From assembly GCF_000143415.4 (NCBI RefSeq), contig NW_003314353.1, positions 660,507 through 724,506 of the forward strand: DNA of 64,000 nt, given 5' to 3'. Positions within the stretch are counted from its first letter, which is position 1. Each line of letters opens with the position of its first letter. The notes under the pieces are model-generated. The model had not been told where the DNA came from, did not search any database, and worked only from the letters and a program-made list of their open reading frames with translations. Made by a program: the position numbers and the translations under genes. The stretch comes from Selaginella moellendorffii (Eukaryota; Streptophyta; Lycopodiopsida; Selaginellales; Selaginellaceae). Below, piece by piece: positions 1 to 10,644 of this stretch.

Positions 1-557
1 AGACAAGTGGAAGAATGCTTGTTAAATACTGATCCCAAAATGTAGTAATGGTAGCTTGTGGCAATCACTAAAGTAAACTTTAATTCTAAAACGAACAGCA
101 TCGCTAAGAATTTATACAAACTAAATGATGTACGAAAAGTAATCTTGGGAATATCCTCCTTAGCCATCAGCACTTGCTAGTACCTAGAAGCAAGATTTAA
201 CTTGGTGAACTAACGATTCTTCCCCAGACAATCCAGGAGATCAGTAGTATGAGGAAGAAGGTACACATCTAGGATAGTCACTTTACTTAATGAATGATAG
301 TTGATGCATCAATGAATACTCCCATCAGACTTCGTCACAAGATAAGGTTTATATGCCCAAATACTCCAAGACTTTTAGACAACACCCTTTTCCAACATCT
401 CTTTGACATTTGCATGTAAAATTTTGATCTTCTTTGGTGATGGACGACAAGCAAGAACTTTGATTGGACAAGCATCCCCAGTTGAAATAAGATAACATGT
501 TGCAATATTAGCCTTAGATAACAGGTCAAATTCGAAGAGATCATCATACTCCTTCAT
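1..557 (-). pseudogene. Ty3/gypsy reverse-transcriptase fragment (degenerate, cut by window edge)
   Basis: Reading the minus strand from 557 downwards, the translation carries the start of a Ty3/gypsy reverse transcriptase: a TGDA-x-PI segment, then VKEMLEKGVV (about 376-490). Further on, in other frames, are KSDGS, a YHSLSKVT-like stretch and an NLASRY/KEDIPK block that matches the usual DLxSGYHQI/EDIPKTAF region. Several stops and frame changes interrupt it, so it is dead. The catalytic xDD box would lie beyond position 1. No LTR of its own is seen. It belongs to a different lineage from the RT at 3900-10030. Confidence 0.75.
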
Positions 558-1012
558 AAGCTAGTCAACTTCTGCAACATAAAGACCATCAAAGGGATCT
601 GAAAAGGTAATAAAGGAACAAAACAGAAACATAGGAGGAAGTAATAACAAGACAAAAGTGATGGAAACAGAGGTAGAAGTAGAAGTATGAGAGAAATAGA
701 AATGAAAGGAATGGAAAAAATATAAAAAAATATGAGACAAAAGGGAGAAGCCTGAAAGTTACATTTGGCATGATTGTGCACAACCTATCTATATTAAGGA
801 TGAGGTCAAAAACTTGACTTGGTACCACTTGTAACAACTAAAGCTCAAGCTCGAGATCGCCCACACACATAATTAAGTTTACCTTATCCCATACACATGT
901 GTGTGTATGGCCATTACCATAAAGAATGAAAACTAGCTCTGCTACATGATGCAAATGTAAATGGCAACTTATGGCTATAAGTCAAGCAATATAAGATAAA
1001 CTCAAGCATACT
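558..1012. other. AT-rich spacer, no gene seen
   Basis: No coding sequence is recognisable. It may be a decayed protease or gag part of the retroelement whose RT is at 1-557, but no motif supports that. Confidence 0.4.
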
Positions 1013-1201
1013 TGTTAAGGCATGACCATTTAAAGAGTGAGGGAATATTCTAATCCTTAGAATATTCCCCATCTTACTTGTATAAAACCCACGCCCCACA
1101 AGGGCAAAGGGGGGGGGGGGGGGGGGGGGGGGCATTTGTGAAAAGCATTGGAGCATTTTTTGTTTGAAAGAGTGTTGGGGGAGGCACCCCTCCCCCCAAT
1201 A
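1013..1201 (+). repeat. LTR copy of the nested Ty3 family, with TATA box and 24-G run
   Basis: This 189-bp sequence matches, in opposite orientation, the LTRs at 4287-4472 and 9267-9437. It begins TGTTAAGG and ends CCCCAATA, equivalent to the TGTTAGGG...CCTAACA termini of the 4287 copy. It has a near-perfect palindrome around GGAATATTCTAA, then a TATA box (TATAAAA, 1081-1087), as expected for U3. A run of 24 G (1109-1132) replaces 6-7 G in the other copies. It is followed by AATGGTGAA, the same PBS-like start seen beside the 9267 LTR. Confidence 0.75.
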
Positions 1202-2340
1202 AATGGTGAACTTGATGTGATTGCACATTACTTTCTATAGCATAATTTCTCTCTTTTTCTTTCAGTCGCAAAGTTTGAGGAGTGATTTCTTATTCATCTT
1301 GCATCAGTTTTACTTGATCTTAGGTGCGTTGGATAGGTCTTGAGCTTCTCTTTTTGGCATGGTATGACACTCATCAAGCTATATAGTATTTGAGGAGATA
1401 TAACGCTCGGTTTGGTGACATTTTGGGGTTTTCACTTTCTCGCCTAGATTCTCGACCCAATTTCTCAAAGAAATGCATTTGGATTTGTAGATTTGGCCTA
1501 GATCTATAAGATGTAGTGATTCTTGGCGATAGATTTGGGTGAATTCATGGCATGCAAAAGGATTTTCTTCTCCAGTTAAATAAGGGCATCTTTGTAGTAG
1601 GAATTTGTGCTTCTTTGGGCTTTGTTTTGGATGCCGTTTGTTTTTAGAAGTGCTCTTGGTCCTAGGCTTTCTGAGAATACCAATGGCACCTTGGTATCAA
1701 TCTAGATTGGTGACATGTAGATGTTTTCCACAATATTGGTGTTTTGGGCTATTTTTTCTTGGATTTCGCAGGATATTGAGGCATTTTCTTCACAAATTCT
1801 TGCAATAGAGGGTAGATGGGGCTGAGCTCTTTCTAATGAGCCTACTTACAGTCAAAATGGTGAAGGATCAAGACCAAGGTACTCATTTTTCTCTTTTGGG
1901 CTAAACTTTAGTGAGAGTTTCTTTGGAAAGAAGAAACCTTTAGGGAGTAGGAGTAGGAGTAGGAGGAGGTGTAGGGGTAGGAATTGGCATAGAAGTTGGC
2001 ACTAAAGTAGGCATAAGAGTAGAAGTGAGAGTAGAGAGGTTATTGGTTATTGGTTACTAGTTATTGTTTGTTTCTCTTTGTCACGGGCATTTTAGGCAAC
2101 TTTGAGCAACTTGTGGAACCTTTAGAGAGTAGGAGTAGGAGTAGGAGGAGGTGTAGGGGTAGGACCATTTATTTCGGCCAAGAGTTCTTCTTTTTGTGCT
2201 TTAGAGACCTTTATAGCCTTATTGCTTCTGTCAATCTAGTTGCCTTGACTAGGAATTTGCAGTATTTAAGGTATTTGATGCCGTGTACAGACTAGGCATG
2301 TGGCAAATTGGTGCCCTTTTACCATATTTCAAGGTCCTAA
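1202..2340 (+). repeat. Untranslated leader of a truncated Ty3-family copy
   Basis: This roughly 1.1-kb stretch follows the LTR at 1013-1201. It is homologous, in inverse orientation, to the leader of the complete element (about 8080-9266). Shared landmarks are the GATCTTAGG..GTTGGATAGGTCT segment, the TTTTGGGGTTTTCACTTTCTCGCC segment, the block around 1610-1690, the GGCATTTTAGGCAACTTTGAGCA segment and the final CAAATTGG..CCCTTTTACCATA segment. It also has GTAGGAGTAGG-type tandem repeats at about 1943-2000 and 2128-2165. Homology stops near 2340, where gag should follow, so this copy is truncated. Confidence 0.7.
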
Positions 2341-3899
2341 GGTCTGTTAGTGCTACTGCAATGGAAAGTCTAAACACAGAGATGCTTCTGGAAAACGACG
2401 AGTCGTGCAAGTAGTGGAGGGTCCTTATGCAAATAACTTAGTGACCCTTTTATTCTTCTTTCGGAATATCATTAATAGGGTTTATTTGGCACTAGTTCAT
2501 CCAATCTTTACTTTCCAAGCTTATTTGATAACAAAAGGTTTTCTATTATTCTCCCCATGTTGATTGATACGGAGAAAAGTGAGCGGGGCAAATATAGTGA
2601 CAAATGTGTAGTGAATTTAGGAATGAGCAGAGGATATGCACAATAACATATCCCATAGTATATATATAGGAGTATATTCTAGGGTTTGTCATAGTTGAAA
2701 CATAATGAAGTGAGAGCACTTGGAGAGAGTGCACATTTTGGTACACTAGACAGGGTATAGATGTCTTCTAAACATGCTTGACTTATAGATCTAGGGAGAA
2801 TAGAGAGAAGATGAAGATTTCTCTCTTTTCTTTTGCTATGAAGATTTTTTGTTTCTTGACCATGTCCTTCTTAGAGCTATGCTGCCGCGGTGGGAGAGGA
2901 ATTAGAAAGTGATTTTACTTTCCTTCTCTTCCTTGGGTCTAGGGCTTTCTTGGGAGTCTAAGCACACTCAAATTGAAGTAAGGAGTGGGGAGATTTGGTC
3001 ATTTTTTTGTGTTGCAACTTCTTGCTCAACACCACTAAATTTGGGAGTCTAGATCTCAAGATTTGTTCAACCTTTTTGAATTCCATAAAGTGGATTTGGA
3101 GTGGCATTTTCTAAGCTTTCCTAGGATGGGTTTCTTGCTGGAATTAGAGATCATTTCAGCCACCAAATAATCAAGTTTCTAAAGGTGATATTTTAAGGTT
3201 CTTGCCTCATCTAAACTCTAGCTCTTCTCCACGGTTTTGGATTTTGGATCCAAGTCTTCCACTAGCTTAGGGTACTAGAGCATGGTCTATGGTTTCATAT
3301 GAGGAGTTTTATCATATCCTTGATTGCTCACATTGTAGATCTTGTCAACCGGTTATTCATCACCTGGATCTTTTACCACTTGATGATCCAGGTCCAATGC
3401 ATGTGATTCTTGAGGAGTTAGGATAAGATCAAATGCAGCAAATGCCTCCCCATCCTGCTATAGCAATTGACCTATATAGTATCACGATATTGCTAAAGTT
3501 CCAAAGAGATGGTCGAGAAGATGCCTGAGTCTATATTAACTAGACAAAGAGACCTCCTCACCAACCAAACTACCACCAACAAAATCAATAATATGATCCA
3601 CCACCCAGAAAATACTTTATCTCATTGAAGTTAATCTCAATTGAGTTATCTTGAAGAATAGTACACACTGCACTACAAATCCTAATACTCAAGAAAACAA
3701 CCTTTAAGGCAAATTCCCAAGTCAAGAAAACTCAACACCCATCAACACACCAACCAACATCAAGAAGCAACAAGATTGACTAGGAATCAAACTTGAATAA
3801 CTCCAATTGATTCATCAACAAATCAATCTTGAAGAAGACTCAGCACTTTGACAAGAAGGAACTTGACTCACATTAATACTCAACCTTAAAGAGCCAACT
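2341..3899. other. Degenerate intergenic sequence, no gene seen
   Basis: No coding sequence or structural RNA is recognisable apart from the hairpin repeat entered at 2631-2735. The part after about 3640 is rich in CAA/AAG triplets and reads like the decayed 5' part of the plus-strand Ty3 element whose RT begins near 3900. Confidence 0.4.
2631..2735 (+). repeat. Dispersed repeat with terminal hairpin, copy 1
   Basis: About 105 bp matching 14140-14250 in the same orientation. Both start with a small hairpin (GGATATGCA...CATATCC), then an alternating TA tract, AGGAGTATATTCTAGGG, a CATAGTTGAA segment and GTGAGAGCACTT. The TA tract differs in length (longer at 14.1 kb). No coding capacity. It could be a MITE or part of an LTR. 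Confidence 0.6.
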
Positions 3900-4286
3900 G
3901 AAAAAATCAACTTAGGAACTGAAGATAAACCAAAGAAATTCTACATTGTTAATGACTTCAAGATAAAAACAATGAATCTTCTTAATAGGTATAAAGATTT
4001 TTTATTTGGTTATATACAGATTTGCGAGGAATTGAGATCTACATACACCAAATTGACAAAATACACCAAGAAAGCAAGTAGACTATCAAATGAACCCTAA
4101 TATGCAAGCAAAAGTTAAAGAAGAACTTGATAAGCATAAGAATGTTGGATTCATCTACCCAATTCAAAACTTAGAATGGCTATCACCACTTGTTATTGTC
4201 CCCAAGAAAAGTGGCAAACTTAGAGTTTTCGTCAACTACAAAAAACTTAACAATACAACCCAAAAAGATACCTTCCCAATTCCATT
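3900..4286 (+). pseudogene. Ty3/gypsy reverse transcriptase, 5' half, interrupted by insertion
   Basis: The plus-strand translation shows a Ty3/gypsy polyprotein around the protease-RT junction: RYKDFLF near 3990, then in another frame MNPN, VKEELDK, GFIYPI, EWLSPLVIVPKKSGKLRV and a YKKLN block (4090-4270). These are the standard first RT motifs of this superfamily. The reading stops at FPIPF, where the LTR of a second element begins at 4287. The rest of the RT resumes at 9442. An upstream frame change shows the host element was already decayed or has decayed since. Confidence 0.8.
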
Positions 4287-4472
4287 TGTTAGGGGAAGGA
4301 GGGGCACCTCCCCAACGCTCGCTCAAACACGAAAAATGCTTCAATGCTCTCCACAAATGCCCCCCGTTTGCTCTTGTGGGGCAAGGGTTTTATACAAGGA
4401 AGATGGGGAATATTCTAAGGACTAAAATATTCCCTCTCCCTCTCTCTCTCACTCAATGGCCACGCCCTAACA
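4287..4472 (-). repeat. 3' LTR of nested Ty3 element
   Basis: 186 bp with inverted termini TGTTAGGG/CCCTAACA. On the minus strand a TATA box (revcomp of 4385-4394) lies downstream of a GGGAATATTCTAAGGA palindrome, the order expected for U3. It is preceded by the CATT target-site copy at 4283-4286. Confidence 0.8.
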
Positions 4473-5671
4473 TGCGACCACGGTTGATCATGTTGGCTCT
4501 AGACGTGAAAGAACCCTCCGAAGAGTGTAGAGTGTACCTTTGCTACTAATGCCAAGTGCTGGTAACTGCGTGAAATAGTAGAAACTCTAGAAAACAAAGT
4601 GGAAAAGGAAAGAAAAGAGGTAGGTGCGAAGTTTGAAAACAAGGAAGAAAACTTGATGGGAAACCTTGTAGTCACACTAGACCCTGAAGTGAAAAAAAAG
4701 TGCAAAAAAAGTGTGAAAAGAGGAGAAAAATATAAGAAAAAAAAGAAGAAAAGTGAGTACCTAAAGAACCTAACCCGTACCTGGATTTTGAGTATAATAT
4801 GCAAATGCAGCCACTTGATGACTTCAAGTATGCTCCAAGGATTGGCCAAATTTGAGAAAGAAAGAGAGGTAGAAGAGGGGATGCATTGCCCAAAGTGGTA
4901 AGTGTGGAAATGATGAAAGATGAAGTGATATGGTGGAGCGCTAAAATGGTGGTGGCACTCTAAGAAGGTGGCCATCTCTGAAAGTGTCAGGCCAATGGTC
5001 TGATGTGTCGGACCGAAGAAGACAATAGCTGAAAAGGATGGCATAGTCACTAGGTTGCCGGTAAAGAGAGGTGGCATGTGTCCATTGAGTGCTAGATCAG
5101 AAAAAAGTGGCTTTGGCTTCTATGGCCTTGCCTAAAGATCCACCTAGGTGCCTTGAGTGAACAGGTTCACCCAGTTGGAAGAAAGTCGCTCCAGAAAAGC
5201 TAGTGCATCATCAACAAATGGTCGTAATGATATCTCAAAAACAGCGGGTCCAAATGAGGTGGTGTTTTTTTGCTCCTGGTGCATATATGAGTGTCCGTGG
5301 TATGGTGTAAATATGACCTCAAACGAAGATGGAAATGATGGTGAAAGAATGAAAGATGCAAGATAGGCATCTAGAGGTAAGTGCAGGCAATGCTGCTGGA
5401 AGTGATTGGTGATAGAACTGTGAGTGTAAATGATATGGAATGGGTGTGGGGAATGTGTGGGGTGTATTAATGGTAAGGGAGGGCCAAAGAACTTGGAACA
5501 GAGACCGAGCCAAGTGAAGAACCTCTATACAAATGGCAATGCAACTTGAGCACGAAATCCAAGGCATGAGCCATGGTCCAATGGAAAAACACCCTCTGAA
5601 AGTAAGAAAAGGAGCCATGAAAGTAAAATGAAAGAAAGGAAGAAAAAGAAAAAGAAGAGAAGAGGAACGCC
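4473..5671 (-). other. Noncoding tail between pol and 3' LTR
   Basis: About 1.2 kb between the integrase stop and the 3' LTR. It is strongly T-rich on the element's coding strand, which leaves a long stop-free stretch (5077-4499), but the translation is low-complexity Phe/Ser/Leu with no family resemblance. I do not call it a gene. Confidence 0.5.
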
Positions 5672-6894
5672 TCACCGGATGAAGCGTTTGAGGTGAGAGT
5701 GGTTGTGAGCGTGTGGGAGCTCACGTCCATCAGCATTGACTAGCACATATGCTCCACCTCCGATGTGTCGCTGGACAAAGTAGGGCTGGTCTAGCGAGGG
5801 GAGAACTTTGAAGGTGGTGTAAACTCTTTGAGTAGAACAAGATTGCCATCTTCGAATGGTTCGGCAGACCGCTGGTGATCAATGACTAACTTGATCTTCT
5901 ACTTGCCTCGAAGGAGATGTTCAATCGTGGATCATCGCTGTTCTTCTAAGGTAAGAACCTCCAAGTCACGTGCATGAAGCTTATCCTCATCACTAAGCTG
6001 CATTGCTGTTGCATATCAAAGTGAAAGTGAGAGTGAGTGCTAGATCTCCACTAGAAGCATGGCCTCTGTCCCATAGACAAGGGAGAATGGGGTTGCGGAG
6101 ATGGATGTCTTGAAGGACGTCTAAAAGGCCCACAACGCCGTAACCAAGTGCTTGTGCCAATGCCTTGGGTCATCCTCCACAAACTTTGAGATGATTGTCT
6201 TTAGTATCTTGTTGTTGGACTTGGCCTAGCCATTGCACTTAAGATAATAATTGTTGCTCTTCACGTGCTTGACCTGCAGCCATTGGAGAAGATGCTGCAT
6301 CACCTCTCCAAGGAAGCTGCTGCCACGATCGGAAATCAAAATGGCAGGAACTCTGAATCAGCAAATAATGTACTCGTAGACAAACTTTGCTATAGACTAT
6401 TGATCTTCTTGTCATAGAGGGGTGGCCTCAACCCATTTTGTGAAATAGTCCATTGCCACAATGACGTATCACTGTCCTTTTGAGCTCGGTGGGTTGATTG
6501 GGCCAATGAAGTTAAGTCCTCACTAGAAAAAGGGACCCGAAGAAGTGATGAGATGGAAAGGAAGACGTGGAACATGGCTCCAGGGGTTGAACCATTGGCA
6601 CTGCTCACATGCCTTTGCATAGACCAAGCTGTCCTAGTGAATCTGAGGCCAAAAGTAGCCATGGTGCAAGAGGAGCTGTGTTGTGACCTGTCCCGAGAAA
6701 TGCCCCGCACAAGAGTGGAAAGCACGAAGGAGCTCAGGGACCTCATGTTCACCCACACACCGCAACAAAACTTCCTGCAAGGTCCTTCTGTAAAGGTGTT
6801 TGTTGAGAAGGGAAAACCCTTGTGCTCGAATCTCCAATGCCTTTTGTTGCGCTGGTGAGGAATCTACTGGGAACTGACTAGAATCTAGGTACAC
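5672..6894 (-). pseudogene. Integrase region of nested Ty3 element (degenerate)
   Basis: The minus strand encodes an H2C2 integrase zinc-binding domain (LLNKHLYRR, then GEHEV..LLRAFHSCAGHFSGQ and YFWPQIH, 6890-6634). Across several frames follows the integrase core: GPINPP, VAMDYFTKWVEA-like (about 6420-6510), SDRGSSF (about 6330), then a C-terminal segment GAYVLVNADGRELP..H..LKRF ending at a TGA at 5672-5674. That order and C-terminus are typical of plant Ty3/gypsy pol. Multiple frameshifts and stops break it. Confidence 0.8.
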
Positions 6895-7056
6895 TGCAAT
6901 GTCCTATAATGCTACTGGGACTACAAAGGAAGTAGCTTCAACAACCAGAAACCTGCTCGGATCCATCACACGCTTCTGACGCATGTGAAAATTTGGCTGG
7001 AACTCTTGGATAGTCACAATCCAAGATAAAGTACAAGGACTATGAACCAGTTGCTG

Positions 7057-7266
7057 TCAAAGAAAGGTCAACACATTAAAATAGATATGGAAATGGATAC
7101 AAGCTCTAGCGAGAAAGTAACAAAATTGCTCTAAGGTGTAAATAACAACCACTACTTCTTTTTCCACATCCACGTACTTCTTCTTAGTCTCCTTGAATGA
7201 AATGTATAGCCAGAGGTGTATGCCCAATAGCAACGGGCTTTGGTGTGGATGGGCGAATAGTTGCAC
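7057..7266 (-). pseudogene. RNase H piece of nested Ty3 element
   Basis: Short minus-strand reading with ETKKKYVDVEKEVVVVIYTLEQFCYFL, where the Tyr..Glu-Lys-Glu pattern matches the Ty3 RNase H segment (YSxxEKExLAVVxALxxFRHYL). Only this fragment lies between gag and integrase, showing that the protease/RT portion is deleted. Confidence 0.65.
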
Positions 7267-7333
7267 AAGGTGACTTTAGAAAGAGAGCTTTTTGTCGACC
7301 TGGGGATTGCTAGAGTTGATTTCAACTAAGCCA

Positions 7334-7972
7334 TCACCCCGTCAGAGTCGTAAGGAACCAACTTCCCGAGGTGTTATAGGCTAAAGGATCCCCGAAAGCA
7401 TGACCGAAATGACAAAGAGTTATGGCAAACAAAAATGCCTCGCGGCAAGACCTGAATGTCTTCTTAAGAAGTTTTCGTTGCAAGTTCCCACGCAAACCCG
7501 CTGTGAATGCCATGATCATCTATTGTTCATCTTGGACCACTCTACGATCCCAACACTGCTTCCAGTATGCTCGAAACCGGGTGATATAGTTAAGAATAGA
7601 CTCGTGAGCACCCTGCCGGAGCGAAAAGAGGTTGACAAGTAGCCAATTTATGGGTTTTTATTCAATGAAACGTTCTCGGAAAGAAGCAAGTAGTGTCTGG
7701 AAGTTTGTCCTGTCCTTTGGGAGGAGAGAATTTGCCCAAGTTGTTGCTTTGCCTTTGAGAGACTGCAAGAAGTCGCGGCACATATGATCATCGTCAACGA
7801 TCATGTTTGTGGTGTAGTAGTAATCAAAGTGACTAATATGTGATGTTGGGGAGAATGTTCCAACATCTGAGAAGGTCAAGAGATCACTCCCCTTCTGCAA
7901 AACATGGAGTTGAGGTCGAGCTAAAGGTGGCTGCACCAAAGCTTGTAGATCTAAGTCACTGGAATTTGCCAA
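7334..7972 (-). pseudogene. Gag remnant of nested Ty3 element
   Basis: On the minus strand, 7972-7658 reads as a retrotransposon gag domain. The hallmark is FLQSLKGKATTWANSLLP followed by F..LLASFRERF, the plant retrotrans_gag pattern. After a break, 7519-7334 continues with IMAFTAGLRGNLQRKLLKK. No intact zinc knuckle is seen. The gag shell would package element RNA but is disrupted here. Confidence 0.75.
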
Positions 7973-8079
7973 GGATGAAAAGGACTCAGCCCGAGAAGGT
8001 GCTATGTGGTACCTAAGCTACCTTTGGATGTTAGAAAGTTTACTCCGTACCTTAGGGCCTTGAGGTATGGTAAAAGGGT

Positions 8080-9266
8080 GCCAATTTGTCGCACGTCTAG
8101 TTTGTACCAGCATCAAATACCCTAAACACTACAAATGCCCGGTCAAGGGAACTGGGTTGACAAGAGCAAGAAGACTGTAGACTTGTGCTCAAGTTGCTCA
8201 AAGTTGCCTAAAATGCCTGTGATGAAGAGAAATAAGGGTGAAAATGGAAGGAGATGTAGGCCTCAAACACATATAACTGTTGACCCATAGAGTAACTGCT
8301 GACCTCTTGCAGTAGCTGGTAACCGGTAACCCATAACTAGTAACTAGTAACTGGGGACCTATAACCTATAACCCCTTGCTCTCGCTCCTACTTCTGCGCC
8401 TACTCCAACACCGACTCCTACCCCTGTGCCTCTTCCTACTCCTGTGCCAACTCCTGTTCCTGCTCTTGTACCTGTTTCCACGCCTACTCCTGCTCCCTGA
8501 AGATGGCTTCGTTCCCAAGGAACTCCCAACCAAGTTTAGCCTAAAAGGGAAAAATGAGTCCTTTGGTCTGGATCCTTCCCCATTTTGACTGTTGGTGGGC
8601 TCATTGGAAAGGGCTCAGCCCCGTTTACCCTTTATCGCAAGAATTTGTGAAGAAGCTACCTCAATATTTCCTGAAATATAAGAAGAGTTAACCCAAAACA
8701 CCAATATTGTGCATGTCGCTGATGTAGATCGATACTAAGGCACTGTTGGTATTGTCAGAAAGCCTAGGACTAGGAGCACCTCTAGAAACAAACAACATCC
8801 AAAAGAAAGCTCGGAGAAGCATGGATTCCTACTACAAAGAAGAAAATCTACCCAATCTAGCCGAAGAAGAAAATCCTTTTGCATGCTGTCAATTTTCCTG
8901 AATCTAGCACCAAGAATCACCACTACTTGTAGATCTAGGCCAGATCTACAAGCCCAAATGCACTACTTTGAGAAATTAGGCCGAGGATCTAGGCGAGAAA
9001 GTGAAAACCCCAAAATGTTCATTCAATTGAGCCAAAAAACATTGTATCTCTTCAAATACTACATGGCTTGATGAGCACTATACCTTGCTGGAAAGAGGAG
9101 CTATACCTTGTTGGAAAGAGGAGCTCCAGACCTATCCAACACGCCTAAGATCAAACAAAACCACCGCGAGACAAACAAGAAATTGCTTCCCAAAGTCTGC
9201 AGCCAAAAAAAAAAGAGAGAAATGATACCTCAGAAAGTGTTGCACGGTCACACTAGATTCACCATT
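8080..9266 (-). repeat. Leader of nested Ty3 element, inverted copy of 1202-2340
   Basis: Lies between the 5' LTR and gag. It is homologous to 1202-2340 in inverted orientation over about 1.1 kb. It begins with AATGGTGAA (minus strand), a likely primer-binding site start since tRNA 3' ends in CCA, and includes C/T-rich CTCCTACT-type tandem repeats at 8390-8500. No conserved ORF. Confidence 0.65.
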
Positions 9267-9437
9267 TGTTGGGGGAAGGAGGGGCACCTCCCCAAGACCC
9301 ACTCAAGCACGAGAAATGCTTCAATGCTCTCCACAAATGCCCCCCCTTTGCCCATGTGGGGCAAGGGTTTTATATGAGGAAGATCAAAAATATTTTGACC
9401 AGAATATTCCTGATCTTCCTTGTATAAAACCCTAATA
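9267..9437 (-). repeat. 5' LTR of nested Ty3 element
   Basis: 171 bp aligning with 4287-4472. On the minus strand a TATA box corresponds to plus-strand 9365-9374. It contains an unusual 22-bp inverted repeat: GGGTTTTATATGAGGAAGATC (9366 on) pairs with the complement of GATCTTCCTTGTATAAAACCC (ending about 9432), so a TATA-like sequence sits on both strands. The CATT target-site copy follows at 9438-9441. Confidence 0.75.
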
Positions 9438-9441
9438 CATT

Positions 9442-10030
9442 CTCCTATGAAATTCTCGATGCAGTAGTTAAACATGAAATGTACTCATTTCTTGACAACT
9501 TCAGTGGCTAAAATCGAGTTCACATCACACCCAAAGATCAACATAAGTTAGCCTTCATTAGTCCTTGGGGCACTTATGTTTATCTATGAATGCCTTTGGT
9601 CTTTCTAATGCACCATTTACTTTCTAGAGAATCATCATTGACACATTTCAAGATTACCTCACCAACTTCATACAAGTTTTTATGGATGACTTTAGTATCT
9701 TCAACAGCAAAGGACAACATCTCCAACATCTCAAGAAATGCTTTATCAAATGCCAAAGAATAATATCACCTTAAACCCCAAGAAATTTACCTTCTTCGTC
9801 AAATCTGGTGTCCTACTTGGACATATCGTTTGCAAAGAAGGCATCCTCATCGACAAAGCCAAAATACTTGCCATCATCAACATGTAACATCCAACAAATG
9901 TCACCAAACTACGATCCTTCTTCGGCAAAATGGGATACCATCAATGCTTCATCAAAGATTACGCAAAGATTGCAAAGAGAAGACTAAAGAAAAGTGAAGA
10001 AATCAAGATCAATGATCAAGTACTCTAGTT
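9442..10030 (+). pseudogene. Ty3/gypsy reverse transcriptase, 3' half
   Basis: The plus-strand RT resumes immediately after the inserted element. Motifs in order are ILDAVVKHEMYSFLDNFSG, the KDQHKLAFISPWGTY block, MPFGLSNAPFTF (frame-shifted), the catalytic FMDDFSI (about 9676-9700) and GHIVCKEGI (about 9820). Stops and single-base shifts are scattered through it. If the insert and one CATT copy are ignored, the two halves become contiguous in one frame, so this RT was intact across the target site when the insertion happened. Confidence 0.85.
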
Positions 10031-10640
10031 TTGAGGAAATATCAAGAAAATCAGCTCCAAAGTGAAGTCAAAATGGGAAAGACTATTCCTCATCCAAGAA
10101 TTCAAAGCTCCAAGAACAGTAGCAATCGTAACACTCAAGGGCAAGCATCTCCAAACTGTCAACCTCAATAAGTTCAAGAGATACTAATTGTACAACTCAA
10201 ATGTCATCAATAATAACCTTGAAAGAAATGAAGGTTTCAACTTTGAAATTCAAGAACAAAACATTAAGAAGAGTTATTAAGACTATGAAGACTCGACCTC
10301 AAGAATTCAACACATTCAAGGTTTACAAAGTTCAAGCTTAAGAACTCAACACAATCAAGAAACACAAAGCTCAAGTTCAAAAATCCAACACAAGAAAGAC
10401 TTTGAAGAATCAAGCTTAAGAAAACAATATGAAGAAAAACAACAACTTTAAGAACTTCAACCAAAAACAAGACTTAGAGACTAATAAATCTCTCAAGATG
10501 CATCAACAAACGTGCCAAAGACCAACACAAAGCAAACTTCTCCAACATTACCACACCAACATAGTATCTCCACAAGTGTGAATGGTTGAGTGTCGATTAA
10601 GGCTTATGTTAACTCTCTCAATCCAGCACTTAGGAGAAAG
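10031..10640. other. CAA/AAG-rich degenerate sequence, no gene seen
   Basis: Purine-rich, probably the decayed RNase H/integrase part of the plus-strand Ty3 element, but no motif survives. Confidence 0.35.
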
Positions 10641-10644
10641 GTTC

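Larger units (their letters stand above)
4287..9437 (-). mobile_element. Ty3/gypsy LTR retrotransposon nested inside another Ty3 RT
   Basis: A 5151-bp element on the minus strand, bounded by LTRs at 9267-9437 (5') and 4287-4472 (3') and flanked by a CATT direct repeat (4283-4286 and 9438-9441). Order along the minus strand is LTR, PBS-like TGGTGAA, about 1.2-kb leader with GTAGG-type repeats, gag (7972-7334), an RNase H piece (7266-7057), H2C2 zinc finger plus integrase (6894-5672), about 1.2 kb of T-rich noncoding DNA, and LTR. Protease and most of the RT, normally well over 1 kb, do not fit between gag and RNase H, so the element carries an internal deletion. Many frame breaks make it non-autonomous. 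Confidence 0.85.

Noticed and set aside
914-1271. Pro-rich open frames through the LTR
   Set aside because: They come from the 24-G run and C-rich LTR segment read in reverse; no gene.
4499-5077. 192-codon open frame on the minus strand in the tail of the nested Ty3 element, possibly env-like
   Set aside because: The translation is low-complexity Phe/Ser/Leu caused by a T-rich strand. It has no signal or family motif, while real element genes nearby are full of stops.
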